Both the position numbers and the translations under genes were made by a program. Under the pieces are notes generated by a model. That model saw only the letters and a program-made list of their open reading frames with translations, did not search any database and was not told the origin of the DNA. DNA of 64,000 nucleotides from an uncultured Pseudomonadota bacterium (GTDB taxonomy: Bacteria > Myxococcota_A > Bradymonadia > Bradymonadales > Bradymonadaceae), in the NCBI GenBank assembly GCA_913057905.1, contig CAJXPB010000001.1:1302001-1366000 (forward strand). The letters are read 5' to 3'. This document shows, piece after piece, positions 43,635 through 52,566 of the stretch (its first letter is position 1; each line of letters begins with the position of its first letter).

Positions 43635-44567
43635 ATGAACGTAAAGACCTTTTATGACGAACGCACTTCCACGTTGACGTACGTTGTGTACGACCAGGAG
43701 ACCCGGGACGCTGTCATCATCGATCCCGTGCTCGACTACGACCCGAAGGCGTCCAAGACCTGGACCGAATCGGCTGATCAGGTCGTCGAGTGGGTTCAAC
43801 AGAACGACTTGAAGCCCCACATGATCCTGGAGACCCACGCTCACGCCGACCATCTCTCGGGATCCCAGCACATCAAGGAGACCTTCCCGGAGGCAACCCT
43901 GGCCATCGGTAAACACATCACCGACGTCCAGGCGCTGTTCAAAAAGGTCTTCGATCTTCCCGACGACTTCCCCACCGATGGCCGTCAATTCGACCGCCTG
44001 TTCGACAACGACGAAGAGGTCGAGGTCGGCAGCCTCCAATTCAAGGTCCTCTACACACCGGGACATACTCCGGCCGACGTCTCATACCTGTTTCGAGCCG
44101 ATGACGGCGAACCCGACGCCGTGTTTACCGGCGACGCGCTCTTCATGCCCGACATGGGTACGGGGCGATGCGACTTTCCCGGAGGAAGCGCCGAAGACAT
44201 GTACGACTCCGTCACCCAGGAGCTCTACACCCTTCCCGACGAAACTCGGGTCTTCGTCGGTCACGACTACCAGCCCGGCGACCGCGAGGAGGTCGCCTAC
44301 GAATCGACCATCGGTGACCAGAAACGCAACAATGTGCGCCTCGATGCAGAGACGGGCCGCGAGGAGTTTATCCGGGGACGCGACGAGCGCGATAGCACAC
44401 TGGACGCCCCGGTGCTTCTGTTCCAGAGCGTCCAGGTCAACGTCGATGCAGGAAACCTCCCCGAAGCACACGACAATGAGGTGAGTTACCTGCGGATCCC
44501 CATCAACGTGTTCCGACCGAACACGGAAGAGGGACAGACCGAAGAACGCGAGGTCGCGGCCACCTGA
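43635..44567 (+). CDS. Metallo-beta-lactamase-fold persulfide dioxygenase-like (ETHE1/Blh-like) protein
   Basis: A 310-residue MBL-fold hydrolase. THAHADHLSG gives the HxHxDH metal motif; GHTPADVSYLF contains the next His and FTGDALF the bridging Asp; FVGHDYQPGD supplies the final His. The order and the sequence around each motif match persulfide dioxygenases that oxidise glutathione persulfide to sulfite. The C-terminal VSYLRIPINVF segment is also typical of Blh-like members. ATG 43635 has GAGGAG six bases upstream; ATG 43632 is equally possible. It has its own sigma-54-type promoter and is followed by a strong terminator. Confidence 0.85.
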   Translation: MNVKTFYDERTSTLTYVVYDQETRDAVIIDPVLDYDPKASKTWTESADQVVEWVQQNDLKPHMILETHAHADHLSGSQHIKETFPEATLAIGKHITDVQALFKKVFDLPDDFPTDGRQFDRLFDNDEEVEVGSLQFKVLYTPGHTPADVSYLFRADDGEPDAVFTGDALFMPDMGTGRCDFPGGSAEDMYDSVTQELYTLPDETRVFVGHDYQPGDREEVAYESTIGDQKRNNVRLDAETGREEFIRGRDERDSTLDAPVLLFQSVQVNVDAGNLPEAHDNEVSYLRIPINVFRPNTEEGQTEEREVAAT

Positions 44568-44606
44568 GGCTCCTGACTCGCCGGGCCTGCGCGATTGACC
44601 GACCCC

Positions 44607-44651
44607 ACACCCCCGTCGCCGGATACATCGGCGACGGGGGTGTACTTTTTT
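44607..44651 (+). terminator. Intrinsic terminator after the persulfide-dioxygenase gene
   Basis: ACACCCCCGTCGCCG (44607-44621) pairs perfectly with CGGCGACGGGGGTGT (44629-44643) around a seven-base loop, followed by AC and six Ts. It closes the sulfur module. Confidence 0.95.
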
Positions 44652-44658
44652 CGGTCTT

Positions 44659-45153
44659 TCATTCCTCGGGTGCAATTCCTTCGGGGGCGAACCCATCGGG
44701 CCATCGGTCAGCGAGCTTGTCGACGTTCTGTCTCCAGACCTTGGCCTCCGAGCTGTCCGTCAGCGACGACAGTACAGCCCCGTACCTGCGCAGCCCCCCT
44801 AGGATCGTCTCCAGATGCTCTTCCAGCTCGTCTCGATGATACCGCACCTTCTTGGCGCTCTCCGCCACCAGTGAAGCGGCTCGAAACAGCTCGACCGCGT
44901 CGGCACGCTCACTCGACTCGAACGGCTCGGGCGTGCGGTCCATCGCATGATACGCGGCGGCCACATACCACCAGCCATCTCCGAGTTCGTCGTCAAAGGC
45001 GTCGCCGGTCGATTCGCCGGCCTCCACCAACTCGACGATCTCTCCGGCTTCTCCGCAGAGACCCAGTGCAGCGTCGGCGAGCAGATCACGCCAGGGCATC
45101 GACTGCGGCATCGTCCGCGCCGCGCCCTCCATGTACGTTTCAAATTTCATCAT
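44659..45153 (-). CDS. MazG-like nucleotide pyrophosphohydrolase
   Basis: A 164-residue all-alpha protein. GLCGEAGEIVELVE near residues 31-44 and DDELGDGWWYVAAAYHAM near 54-71 give the E-x-x-E and E-x-x-D metal-binding helices of the MazG/dUTPase superfamily. Such enzymes cleave NTPs or dNTPs, often as house-cleaning or phage-derived enzymes. Two adjacent ATGs (45153, 45150) could start it. Function is assigned by motif only. Confidence 0.75.
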   Translation of the reverse strand: MMKFETYMEGAARTMPQSMPWRDLLADAALGLCGEAGEIVELVEAGESTGDAFDDELGDGWWYVAAAYHAMDRTPEPFESSERADAVELFRAASLVAESAKKVRYHRDELEEHLETILGGLRRYGAVLSSLTDSSEAKVWRQNVDKLADRWPDGFAPEGIAPEE

Positions 45154-45237
45154 GAACAACGTAAGAGAGAGTGGTGAATTGAGTACGCTCGAACAGTAGC
45201 AGCTGCCTCACAGTGATGTGAATCGAGTCGGAACACA

Positions 45238-45816
45238 ATGACCCAGACGAACGACACTTCTGAGGAAGCCGCCCCGGTCCAAGAGGTGCCCCCGGGCGCC
45301 CGGGACCATCATTATCTATTCTCCCACTATTGGCTTCGAGATACGTTTCTGCGCATCCCGGAGAAACTCGTACTGGCCCTGGCTCGCGCTCAGTCACCCG
45401 CCCCGCTCGAAGAATCGTGGAAGCATCTCGGCAACAATCTGCCGGTGGCGCTGCGCATGAACTCCCATGGTCTCGACGTGCAGACGTTCCGCTTCGGGGA
45501 TGCCTCGCCCCCGGAGTTTCTGGTCGTCGTCGAGATGCCTGAGACCAATCATCCCTCGGAGGCCATCTTCGTCGGTGCGCTGGTCCATCCTCCGGCCAAC
45601 AACCTCCGGCCCGAAGATGGCGAAGAGGGCCCCCGCGAGGGGTGCGACTTTGCGTATTACATCCTGGAACACGGAGACGACTCCGACGATGTCACCTCGC
45701 AGTTTTCCGTCTGGCGGGACGACGAGTTCGTGCGTGCGGGTCCCGGTCCCATGCCGACTGTCGAGGCATTTGGCGACGCCATTCGCCATCACCGACGCCA
45801 CCACACGGACGAATAA
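45238..45816 (+). CDS. Hypothetical protein, acidic
   Basis: A 192-residue soluble protein with no signal peptide, rich in Pro, Asp and Glu. It contains alternating strand-like segments (PPEFLVVVEMPETNHPSEAIFVGALVH and CDFAYYILEHGDDSDDVTSQFSVWRDDEFVRAG). No family was recognised. It converges on the large chimeric gene that ends at 45829. Confidence 0.5.
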   Translation: MTQTNDTSEEAAPVQEVPPGARDHHYLFSHYWLRDTFLRIPEKLVLALARAQSPAPLEESWKHLGNNLPVALRMNSHGLDVQTFRFGDASPPEFLVVVEMPETNHPSEAIFVGALVHPPANNLRPEDGEEGPREGCDFAYYILEHGDDSDDVTSQFSVWRDDEFVRAGPGPMPTVEAFGDAIRHHRRHHTDE

Positions 45817-45828
45817 TCCGAACCCACA

Positions 45829-48666
45829 TCAGGCGGTCTGATCCGTATTGCGGCGAGCCTCGATCCGGTTGCGAAGTCTCCGCCACTCCGGACGGACATC
45901 TTCGTCGGTCACCTGACCGATCAATTCGTCGAGCACGGTGAGGGCCTCGTCGAGCGCGCCGGCCTCGACCAGATACCGGGCCAATAACCAGAGGTCTGAG
46001 CGGGGATACTTTGCGACGTCGGCTCTGCGGGCCGCTCGCCGCAACTCCTCCGAGCGGCTGTCCAGAAGCGAAAACACATCCGAGTCCGACAGTCCCGCCG
46101 GGAAGTAAAGACCATTGGGAAAGCGACGAAGATGTCCGCGCTCGGCCAGGTCTCGAGCCCGTCGATACACACGGCTCTCGCGTACCTCGAACCCGAACTC
46201 GGCATGGAGACGACCCTCGATCTCCCGAGGATATGCCGGCCCGATTTCCTCGACGACCTCCAGGATCGCTCGCTCCAGCAGCGTTTCTCCGCCTCCATTC
46301 AACCGCGCCAAAAGCCATCGACTGCCCACCTCCACCCGCCCGTCGTGACGCATCAATCCCCAGAGAATACCGGCGGCTCGGTCACGGCCTACAAACTCTT
46401 CGAAGTGTTCGTCCGCTCGAAGCTGTCTGACAATCTGCTGGGCACTCTTGACCGTCCCGTCCTCCGGAAGCAAGTCGAGGGCGGCCTCGATCAGCTCCTC
46501 CTGCGCCCTCCGGTCGAGGCTGAGGTTCGCGCGATGCATGTAGGCCAGTTCGTCGACACGAATCGAAAATGCCTCACTGACGAGATAATTTTCAACCGAG
46601 TGAGGATTGACATCGAAGTCGTCAGGAAGCCGCCCGATCACCTCCGCTGCTTCCAGCGGCTCCCCGGCCTGCTTCAAGATGGATTCGACGCGATCCAGAA
46701 GCGTCACGCCCTCGAATTCAAAGCTTTGTTTCCACGCGACGTTGAACGTGTTGTGAAATCCGGTGATGCCCGGATCCCGGAGAAGGATATCTCGCAGTAG
46801 ATATCGGTTCAGACTCTCGACCTGACCGGCGGCGAGAAAATCGCTGTCGCCGAGCTCTTCCAGTAGCACACTGACGCTGACGGCCCGCGGCTCCCCCCGC
46901 AACCGGCGCACACACCAGTCGACGATCTCGTCGAGCACGGCGTCTCCGATCGGCAATGCAAATCGGTGCAGATACAACCCATTGTCGACCGTGAAAATAT
47001 GAGGGTGTTTTTTGACGAAGGGCTGGATCCGCCGCGGCGTAGCCCGGGACTCTTCGGAGGCACCAAATCGCTGCTGGTACAGCTCGGCGATCTCCTCGAG
47101 GTCGACCGGCCGGCGCACCTCGCCGAGCAGATGCGCAATCCGGTCGCCTTTGTTCGCCCACTGGTTGAGAAACGTACCCCGACTGTCGAGGTCTTGGCCC
47201 CAGACAATCCGCAGGAAATCGCGCAACGCCTCTCCGCCGAACCGGAAGCCCACCGCCTCGGCATATTCCAGCGCAAGCGCTACCGGGATCCGGTAGCGAC
47301 GACTCTCGGCCAGATATCGCCGAAAACGGGCCCCGTGCTCGCGCTTCAGAACCGACGCCGGCACCGTGGCAATGAAATGATGCTCCCAGAGGTAGACTTC
47401 ATCTCTGCACATCAGAAGGACGAGCAACACCCGGAAGAGATCCTCCGCGCCGCAGAGCTGTCGGACCTGTGAGCGATGGATCAAACAGACTCCACTCTCC
47501 AGTTCGTCGGCCAACGGGGCGATGACCTCGGCGGCGATGTCGCCAAATGTATCGCGCAACGATTCAAGATAGTCGTTCGTCTTCTGTCGAATTCGCTGAC
47601 GCGTCAGATCGAACTCGTCCCCGATCTCTCCGAAAGTTCTTCCTTCCCGATACCGCATCTCGAGGATGGTGCGATCGGCCGGCTCCAGCGAATCGAGCAT
47701 CCGATGTGCCAGTTCGGTAACTGTCTCGGGACGCCCCCCGGGCCCGAATCGATAGGTCTCGTAGCCCTGCTGGGCGATGAGTTTGAACTGCTCGGCAATC
47801 TCCTCGGCAGTCCCCTCTCCGATTCCGGACAGCTCTGTGAGGTCCCCACAGGCCCACCCGACCAGAACCTGCCCGACGGTCTCGAACTCGCCGCGCTCAA
47901 ACCCCGAGGCGGCCCGGGTCGGCATTCGAACGAGAACCTCTCGCCAGTCGGACTCCAGATCGATGCCGGCGTCGACAAGCCGTCGAGCAACTTCGGCGGC
48001 GGCGTCATCGGCATCGGCGAGTTGCCGGGCCCGCTGCTGCAGTTGGCGCATCCGATTGCGACGACGTTCCGAGAGGTCGGCCCCGTCGAAGTCTGCTTCC
48101 GTCAGCCCGACGAGATCGCGGATCATGCCGATCCCGAGTCGCTCCAATACGCGTCGAAATGCGCCCCCAACCCCCAGGATCGAGATCGGCAGCTCGAGCA
48201 CCCCGGGCAGCGACGTTTCGACTATCTCAGAGACCGACCGCTCCCTCTGCTCCACCAGACCGGCGCTCTCCATCAACCGGATGAGTGCCTGGGCGCGCCG
48301 ACGGGCCGTCGACTCGCTGAGCGCGCTGTTTGACTGCACCAGTTCGACGGTTCGCTTCACGGCCCGATCCTGCCAGTCCGCGCTGCGCCGAAGGGCTTGG
48401 ACCAGAGGTTGTGAAGTGAGTCCGTATCGAAGCACGGCGTGTCGGGCCGATGCGTCTCCGACATACCGACGGCCCGCCTCCGTGAGATGTCCTCCGCTCC
48501 CAGCCAGCAGCCCAAGCCACTTTGCCAGCTCAATGTACTGTCGAATCGTTCGAGCGCGGACCCCGAGCCGACCGGCGAGCCGACGGCGATCGGCGACTCC
48601 CAGTGCCATCGCCTCCAGCAGTCGATCCAGAGTCTCCAGATCCCCTGCCTGTGGCAAAATCCTCAT
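45829..48666 (-). CDS. Large protein combining winged-helix, RNAP-alpha-CTD-like and sigma-region-4-like domains
   Basis: A 945-residue protein starting at ATG 48666; the upstream in-frame extension is basic and not protein-like. Domain series: N-terminal winged helix (about 1-65, GVADRRRLAGRLGVRARTIRQYI). Two helix-hairpin-helix/RpoA-CTD-like units follow at about 165-205 (LERLGIGMIRDLVGLTEADF) and 262-292 (ELSGIGEGTAEEIAEQF). A sigma-70 region-4-like HTH lies at about 322-368 (LEPADRTILEMRYREGRTFGEIGDEFDLTRQRIRQK). Then come several winged-helix-like segments (around 545-590 and 840-890) and a TPR-like C-terminus. It looks like a DNA-binding or transcription-linked protein of undescribed architecture; no catalytic motif was seen. 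Confidence 0.6.
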   Translation of the reverse strand: MRILPQAGDLETLDRLLEAMALGVADRRRLAGRLGVRARTIRQYIELAKWLGLLAGSGGHLTEAGRRYVGDASARHAVLRYGLTSQPLVQALRRSADWQDRAVKRTVELVQSNSALSESTARRRAQALIRLMESAGLVEQRERSVSEIVETSLPGVLELPISILGVGGAFRRVLERLGIGMIRDLVGLTEADFDGADLSERRRNRMRQLQQRARQLADADDAAAEVARRLVDAGIDLESDWREVLVRMPTRAASGFERGEFETVGQVLVGWACGDLTELSGIGEGTAEEIAEQFKLIAQQGYETYRFGPGGRPETVTELAHRMLDSLEPADRTILEMRYREGRTFGEIGDEFDLTRQRIRQKTNDYLESLRDTFGDIAAEVIAPLADELESGVCLIHRSQVRQLCGAEDLFRVLLVLLMCRDEVYLWEHHFIATVPASVLKREHGARFRRYLAESRRYRIPVALALEYAEAVGFRFGGEALRDFLRIVWGQDLDSRGTFLNQWANKGDRIAHLLGEVRRPVDLEEIAELYQQRFGASEESRATPRRIQPFVKKHPHIFTVDNGLYLHRFALPIGDAVLDEIVDWCVRRLRGEPRAVSVSVLLEELGDSDFLAAGQVESLNRYLLRDILLRDPGITGFHNTFNVAWKQSFEFEGVTLLDRVESILKQAGEPLEAAEVIGRLPDDFDVNPHSVENYLVSEAFSIRVDELAYMHRANLSLDRRAQEELIEAALDLLPEDGTVKSAQQIVRQLRADEHFEEFVGRDRAAGILWGLMRHDGRVEVGSRWLLARLNGGGETLLERAILEVVEEIGPAYPREIEGRLHAEFGFEVRESRVYRRARDLAERGHLRRFPNGLYFPAGLSDSDVFSLLDSRSEELRRAARRADVAKYPRSDLWLLARYLVEAGALDEALTVLDELIGQVTDEDVRPEWRRLRNRIEARRNTDQTA

Positions 48667-48680
48667 GCTGGCACCCGGGG

Positions 48681-48994
48681 TCAATGGGTACAGAGGCCCG
48701 GGGATTCGTCGTGACACACCACTCGACAACTCCCCTGACCCATGCCGCACCCGGAGGACGACCCGATGTCGTCCTCGGTGAAGTTGTTGGCGTACTGCTT
48801 TGTACACTCACCGTAATGTAAGCATGATCACGCTCCGGGGTATTCTCCAACAGATAGCCGGATACCCGCGAAGCGTCTCTCTCTGGATCGCACGCCCCCG
48901 CATCGACGGTCAGAATGTCGAAAAACTCGAGGTAGGGTTGGACACCGGATGGTGCCGCAGGACTCAAGGCCCGCAGATCGGAACGGCACTCCAA
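48681..48994 (-). pseudogene. Possible frameshifted gene remnant between two genes
   Basis: On the minus strand, one frame reads a protein-like segment (about 48990-48818, VQPYLEFFDILTVDAGACDP...) that overlaps the lipoprotein's end. A different frame then continues with a Cys-rich segment (GECTKQYANNFTEDDIG..., SSGCGMGQGSCRVVCHD...) to a stop at 48681. Codon use in both pieces is coding-like. A single-base frameshift around 48815-48830 would join them. It may be a remnant or simply a chance pair of frames. Confidence 0.3.
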
Positions 48995-50775
48995 CTCAGT
49001 GGTGTAAACCGACCCAGGTCATCCCCGTCTGTTCGCAACCACACGGCTCCAATGCCTGACTTCCGGGTCGCACCTGTAGCCAATTCCGAGGCCATCGGCT
49101 CGTCGATGTTGTCCAACAACGCGCCCCCTGTCAGAGCCCCGGATGAAAGGGGGAGAGCCCCGCGACCGACTTTGATGGCCTGTCCCTCATTCCAGCCGAC
49201 GATCAGGTGAGACGCCGGAGGTCCGGGACTCTCGCCTTCTGCTGCCGGCGGATAGACCGGTGTCAGACTGGGATCGGTGGCCCCGGAATTGGCGCTGGTC
49301 AGGGCAACACCCACCGGTTGCGAATTGGGCGTCCCGGAAAATCGAGTCGCATGAAGCACGGCGTTTGTCTGGGGAAAGTGGGGATGGATAAGCGTCACAT
49401 CTCCGTTCTCATGTGCATACACGGCGATGCCCAGCGACCTGACCGTGGACGTCGCGCGGATGTCCACGGTGAAGTCTCCGGTCACCGACCCAGCCGCGTC
49501 GTGGCGGGTTCCCTGGATCTTTTTCTGCTCGGCGTTCCACCACGCCACCACAAACTTTCCGGAGGGGAACACCGCCGGCGCCGGTTTCCCGGCCCTCGGG
49601 AGGGGACCCCCGCGCTGACTGCCCGAAAGACGGCTCGGCGAATTCGGAACCGTCGACAACATCGAGGGCGTGAACGACGAGGACTTGATGTCGTAATCAC
49701 CCGCACCAAGGTTATCCGAAAATGCCATCAGCGCCCGGTTCGACCCCGAGACGATCTCCAGATTTGTGTCGCCTGTGACGCCCCCATCTGCGGGCCGCGA
49801 ATTCGGCTCCCCCGTTAGGTCCGGGGGGAGGGTCATCGCATAGATATCCTTCCCGCCCGAGATCGGGTCCACCACGGCCCCCATCACGTATCCGTCCCGG
49901 TAGGTTGCCACGTCGAATCGGGTGATGTCACCGCTCGTCAGGATCCCGGAGTCCCCGGAGATAACTTTCACTTTGGTGCCGGTGGCATGCTGCCCTCTAC
50001 GATCGAAGTGCGCCATATAGGCTTCGTCCTCGGCAACCCAGCTCACCAAATACGCGGAGTTCGAAGGGGCTGAATCATGGGCCGGGACCACCGAGACCGA
50101 CGACTGCACCGACGCGTTGGAGACTATTTTTTCGGGAGTCGGTTGCGCGGGATTTCCCGCCGACCCGCAGCAGGCCTCGTCGGCCGTACCGTCGCAGTCG
50201 TTGTCAAGGTCGTCACAGGTCCACGCCTCGTCGGCGGCACTGACATAGTCCTCAAGAGCCGCGTACTTGGACTCTTCGCAGACCTGATAGCCTCCACCGT
50301 CGTTTTTGCATGAGGCGATGGTAGCCTCCTGACACACACCCGGCCTGTCGCAGGCGATCGGTTCGGGCTCCTCGTCGGTATCTCCGTCACAGTCATTGTC
50401 TTCACCGTCGCAGGTCTCGACGCCGCCATTCGACTTCTGACAGGTGCAGCCATTTTCGGCGATCTCGCCGTTCGGATCGAAATACCCCTCTTTGCACTCG
50501 TAGGCGCATTCTCCCTGCCGGCAGACGCCGACCACATTGGGTTTGTCACCCGGACATTGCGACGCGTCGACACACTCGGGGCCGGTGTCGACATCCCGAG
50601 TGTCTGGCGTCACGTCCCCGGTGTCTGACACGTCAGTGTCGGAAGCGTCGGCTGCGTCGGTCGCGCCGGTATCCGAGTCGGACGTTGCCACCACAGCTTC
50701 GGAAGCGGACTGATACAGGCACCCCGACAACATCAACGCAATGGCCACCAAGACGGCCGAGTATCGGCTCAACAC
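48964..50775 (-). CDS. Lipoprotein with MopE-type calcium-binding repeats
   Basis: A 603-residue lipoprotein, lipobox MLSGC with Cys19, then an Asp/Thr/Ser-rich spacer. A Cys-rich region (about 65-205) contains CDGEDNDCDGDTDEE and CDDLDNDCDGTADEAC, both the putative metal-binding MopE motif. The remaining 400 residues form a propeller-like set of repeats with recurrent Trp/Gly-Asp turns (SYLVSWVAED, FVVAWWNAEQ, LIVGWNEGQ, GIGAVWLRTDG). Likely surface-exposed and calcium-stabilised; ligand unknown. Confidence 0.75.
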   Translation of the reverse strand: MLSRYSAVLVAIALMLSGCLYQSASEAVVATSDSDTGATDAADASDTDVSDTGDVTPDTRDVDTGPECVDASQCPGDKPNVVGVCRQGECAYECKEGYFDPNGEIAENGCTCQKSNGGVETCDGEDNDCDGDTDEEPEPIACDRPGVCQEATIASCKNDGGGYQVCEESKYAALEDYVSAADEAWTCDDLDNDCDGTADEACCGSAGNPAQPTPEKIVSNASVQSSVSVVPAHDSAPSNSAYLVSWVAEDEAYMAHFDRRGQHATGTKVKVISGDSGILTSGDITRFDVATYRDGYVMGAVVDPISGGKDIYAMTLPPDLTGEPNSRPADGGVTGDTNLEIVSGSNRALMAFSDNLGAGDYDIKSSSFTPSMLSTVPNSPSRLSGSQRGGPLPRAGKPAPAVFPSGKFVVAWWNAEQKKIQGTRHDAAGSVTGDFTVDIRATSTVRSLGIAVYAHENGDVTLIHPHFPQTNAVLHATRFSGTPNSQPVGVALTSANSGATDPSLTPVYPPAAEGESPGPPASHLIVGWNEGQAIKVGRGALPLSSGALTGGALLDNIDEPMASELATGATRKSGIGAVWLRTDGDDLGRFTPLSWSAVPICGP

Positions 50776-50836
50776 ATTATCCTCCGTTGAGGGACATCTG
50801 TGCCCATACTTAGTGAGCGAGACACCGAGATCAATT

Positions 50837-52417
50837 TTATTGGAGACTTTCCAATCGTTCAGTCACATCACGTCCATCCAGCGCGTCGACCATCGTCTCA
50901 ACCGCCCGTCGAACCGGGTCCCCGATCGCCAACCCGAATCGTCGCAACTCCTCGAGGTCCTCGGTCAGAGGAATCATATCGCGGTGCTCACGAAGCGCTT
51001 CACAAAAGGCATCCACATGTTTTTCGATATCGGGCGTCTCCCCGTGCAGTGATCTTGTCAGAATCCGCAGCACGGGACGCACGAGCCGCCATCGTCCGGT
51101 GTCGGACCACGAGGCCTCGGTCGCCGCCAGCATACGCGAGAGTTCGTCGTAGTCCTTTGCGCTGAGAAGTGCGGTTGCCATCTGGATGGCCACCGTACCG
51201 CTCGAAGGCCCCTCGGCGATAGCCCGTCGCAACGTATCCATGCCTTCTTCGGTCTGCCCCGCTTCCAGTTGGATCTGACCGAGAAGACGCCGAGCTTCCG
51301 AACACTCCGGATCCAACTCGACGGCGTGTGTCAACGCCTCGATCGCCTTCTCCAGCCGGTGGCGTTCCCGATGAACTCGTCCGCGAAGCCACCAGCTCCG
51401 CGGACTGTCCCGGTCGATGCCGGCCAGCCTCCGGGCATTTCGTTCCGCTCGTTCGATGTCGCCCTGGGCGAGTGCAACGTCGACTAGCCCCTCGAGGGCC
51501 TCCGGGAAGTCCGGCTCTCCCTCCAGTACTTTCTCGTAGGCCGCAATCGCCTCTTCGAACTGGCCCGCCTCCCGAAGCGTTTCAGCGAGCTCAATTTGAT
51601 AGACCGTCGACTGCGGCGCCAGGCGAACCGCTTTTTCGAGGCATTCGATCGCCGCCTCGGGCTCGCCGACATCCCGGTGGCCGACGCCCTGACGGGCCCA
51701 CTCCTCCGGATCGTCGCGGCGCAGTTCGAGCAACTCCCTGCGCGCCTCAAGAAGTCTCCGTGTCTCCCCGGCTTTGTTCCAGCATTCGACCGCACGCTCC
51801 CATGGGCCGACCGCCATGTTCCGCTGGGATGCCGCACGCTCAAAACACTCGGCGGCGCCGGCATATCTGCCTGCCTCGCGTCGCAGCTCCCCCAGGCGAA
51901 TAAACGTCTCGAAATCGTCGGTTCCGTGCTCGACCGCTCGTTCCAGGCATTGGACCGCCTCGGCGTCGCGGTCAACGTCGAGCAAGAGATCCGCAAAAAA
52001 CCCCCACACGTCGCCGCGCTCGACCGCGCCCGATTCGGTCTCGTCCAGAAGTTCCAGAAGCTGTTGCTCGGCCGTCTGATCGTCGCCGCGCTCCAGATCG
52101 ATTTCAGCCTCGGCGAGCTGAAGCTCGATGGACTCCGGATGGACGGTTTGGCTGTCGACGAGCACCTCCAGAGCCTCATCGAACTGATCGACCCCCTCCA
52201 GGAGAATCGCGTAGGTCAATGACGCCTGCCAGTCTCCAGGCCCGGCCTCTCGATACCAGCTCTCCCCGGCGCCTCGGGCCGCCTCAATGTCGTCACGCTG
52301 GAGGGCGTCGTAGATCTCCTCCGGCACCGTATCGATGCCGCGTAGCAGAAGAGCATCCAGAGTCAAAACCGCCGGCAGAGTGACAAGTGCATCTTCGAAT
52401 TCGGGGATAAAGCTCAT
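50837..52417 (-). CDS. TPR-repeat protein
   Basis: A 526-residue soluble protein. From about residue 105 onward it is a run of tetratricopeptide repeats with the A-x-x-G/A-Y-x-x-A pattern (YAGAAECFERAASQRN, PEAAIECLEKAVRLAP, FEEAIAAYEKVLEGEP, LEKAIEALTHAVELDP). ATG 52417 (MSFIPEFEDA) was chosen over an upstream start because the extra N-terminus lacks a signal peptide and is not repeat-like. Acts as a protein-protein scaffold; partner unknown. Divergent from the X-Pro aminopeptidase gene. Confidence 0.85.
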   Translation of the reverse strand: MSFIPEFEDALVTLPAVLTLDALLLRGIDTVPEEIYDALQRDDIEAARGAGESWYREAGPGDWQASLTYAILLEGVDQFDEALEVLVDSQTVHPESIELQLAEAEIDLERGDDQTAEQQLLELLDETESGAVERGDVWGFFADLLLDVDRDAEAVQCLERAVEHGTDDFETFIRLGELRREAGRYAGAAECFERAASQRNMAVGPWERAVECWNKAGETRRLLEARRELLELRRDDPEEWARQGVGHRDVGEPEAAIECLEKAVRLAPQSTVYQIELAETLREAGQFEEAIAAYEKVLEGEPDFPEALEGLVDVALAQGDIERAERNARRLAGIDRDSPRSWWLRGRVHRERHRLEKAIEALTHAVELDPECSEARRLLGQIQLEAGQTEEGMDTLRRAIAEGPSSGTVAIQMATALLSAKDYDELSRMLAATEASWSDTGRWRLVRPVLRILTRSLHGETPDIEKHVDAFCEALREHRDMIPLTEDLEELRRFGLAIGDPVRRAVETMVDALDGRDVTERLESLQ

Positions 52418-52566
52418 CGCGTAGTTCGAACGCCTCGACAGCGAGTGACCGATAGCGAGCAATCCTCACTCCCGGTCTTAGCGTGCCTCGACCGCATTTG
52501 CCAATCTCAGAAGGACGTCCTAGAACTCCCGTGGCTCACATCAACGTACGAATGGAGCAGTCTCCC

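Noticed and set aside
47696..47711. TGGCAC...TGCT sigma-54-like match on the minus strand
   Set aside because: It is inside the coding sequence of the 945-residue gene (His-Arg-Met-Leu codons) and has no upstream dyad or downstream gene start. It shows the background rate of such matches.
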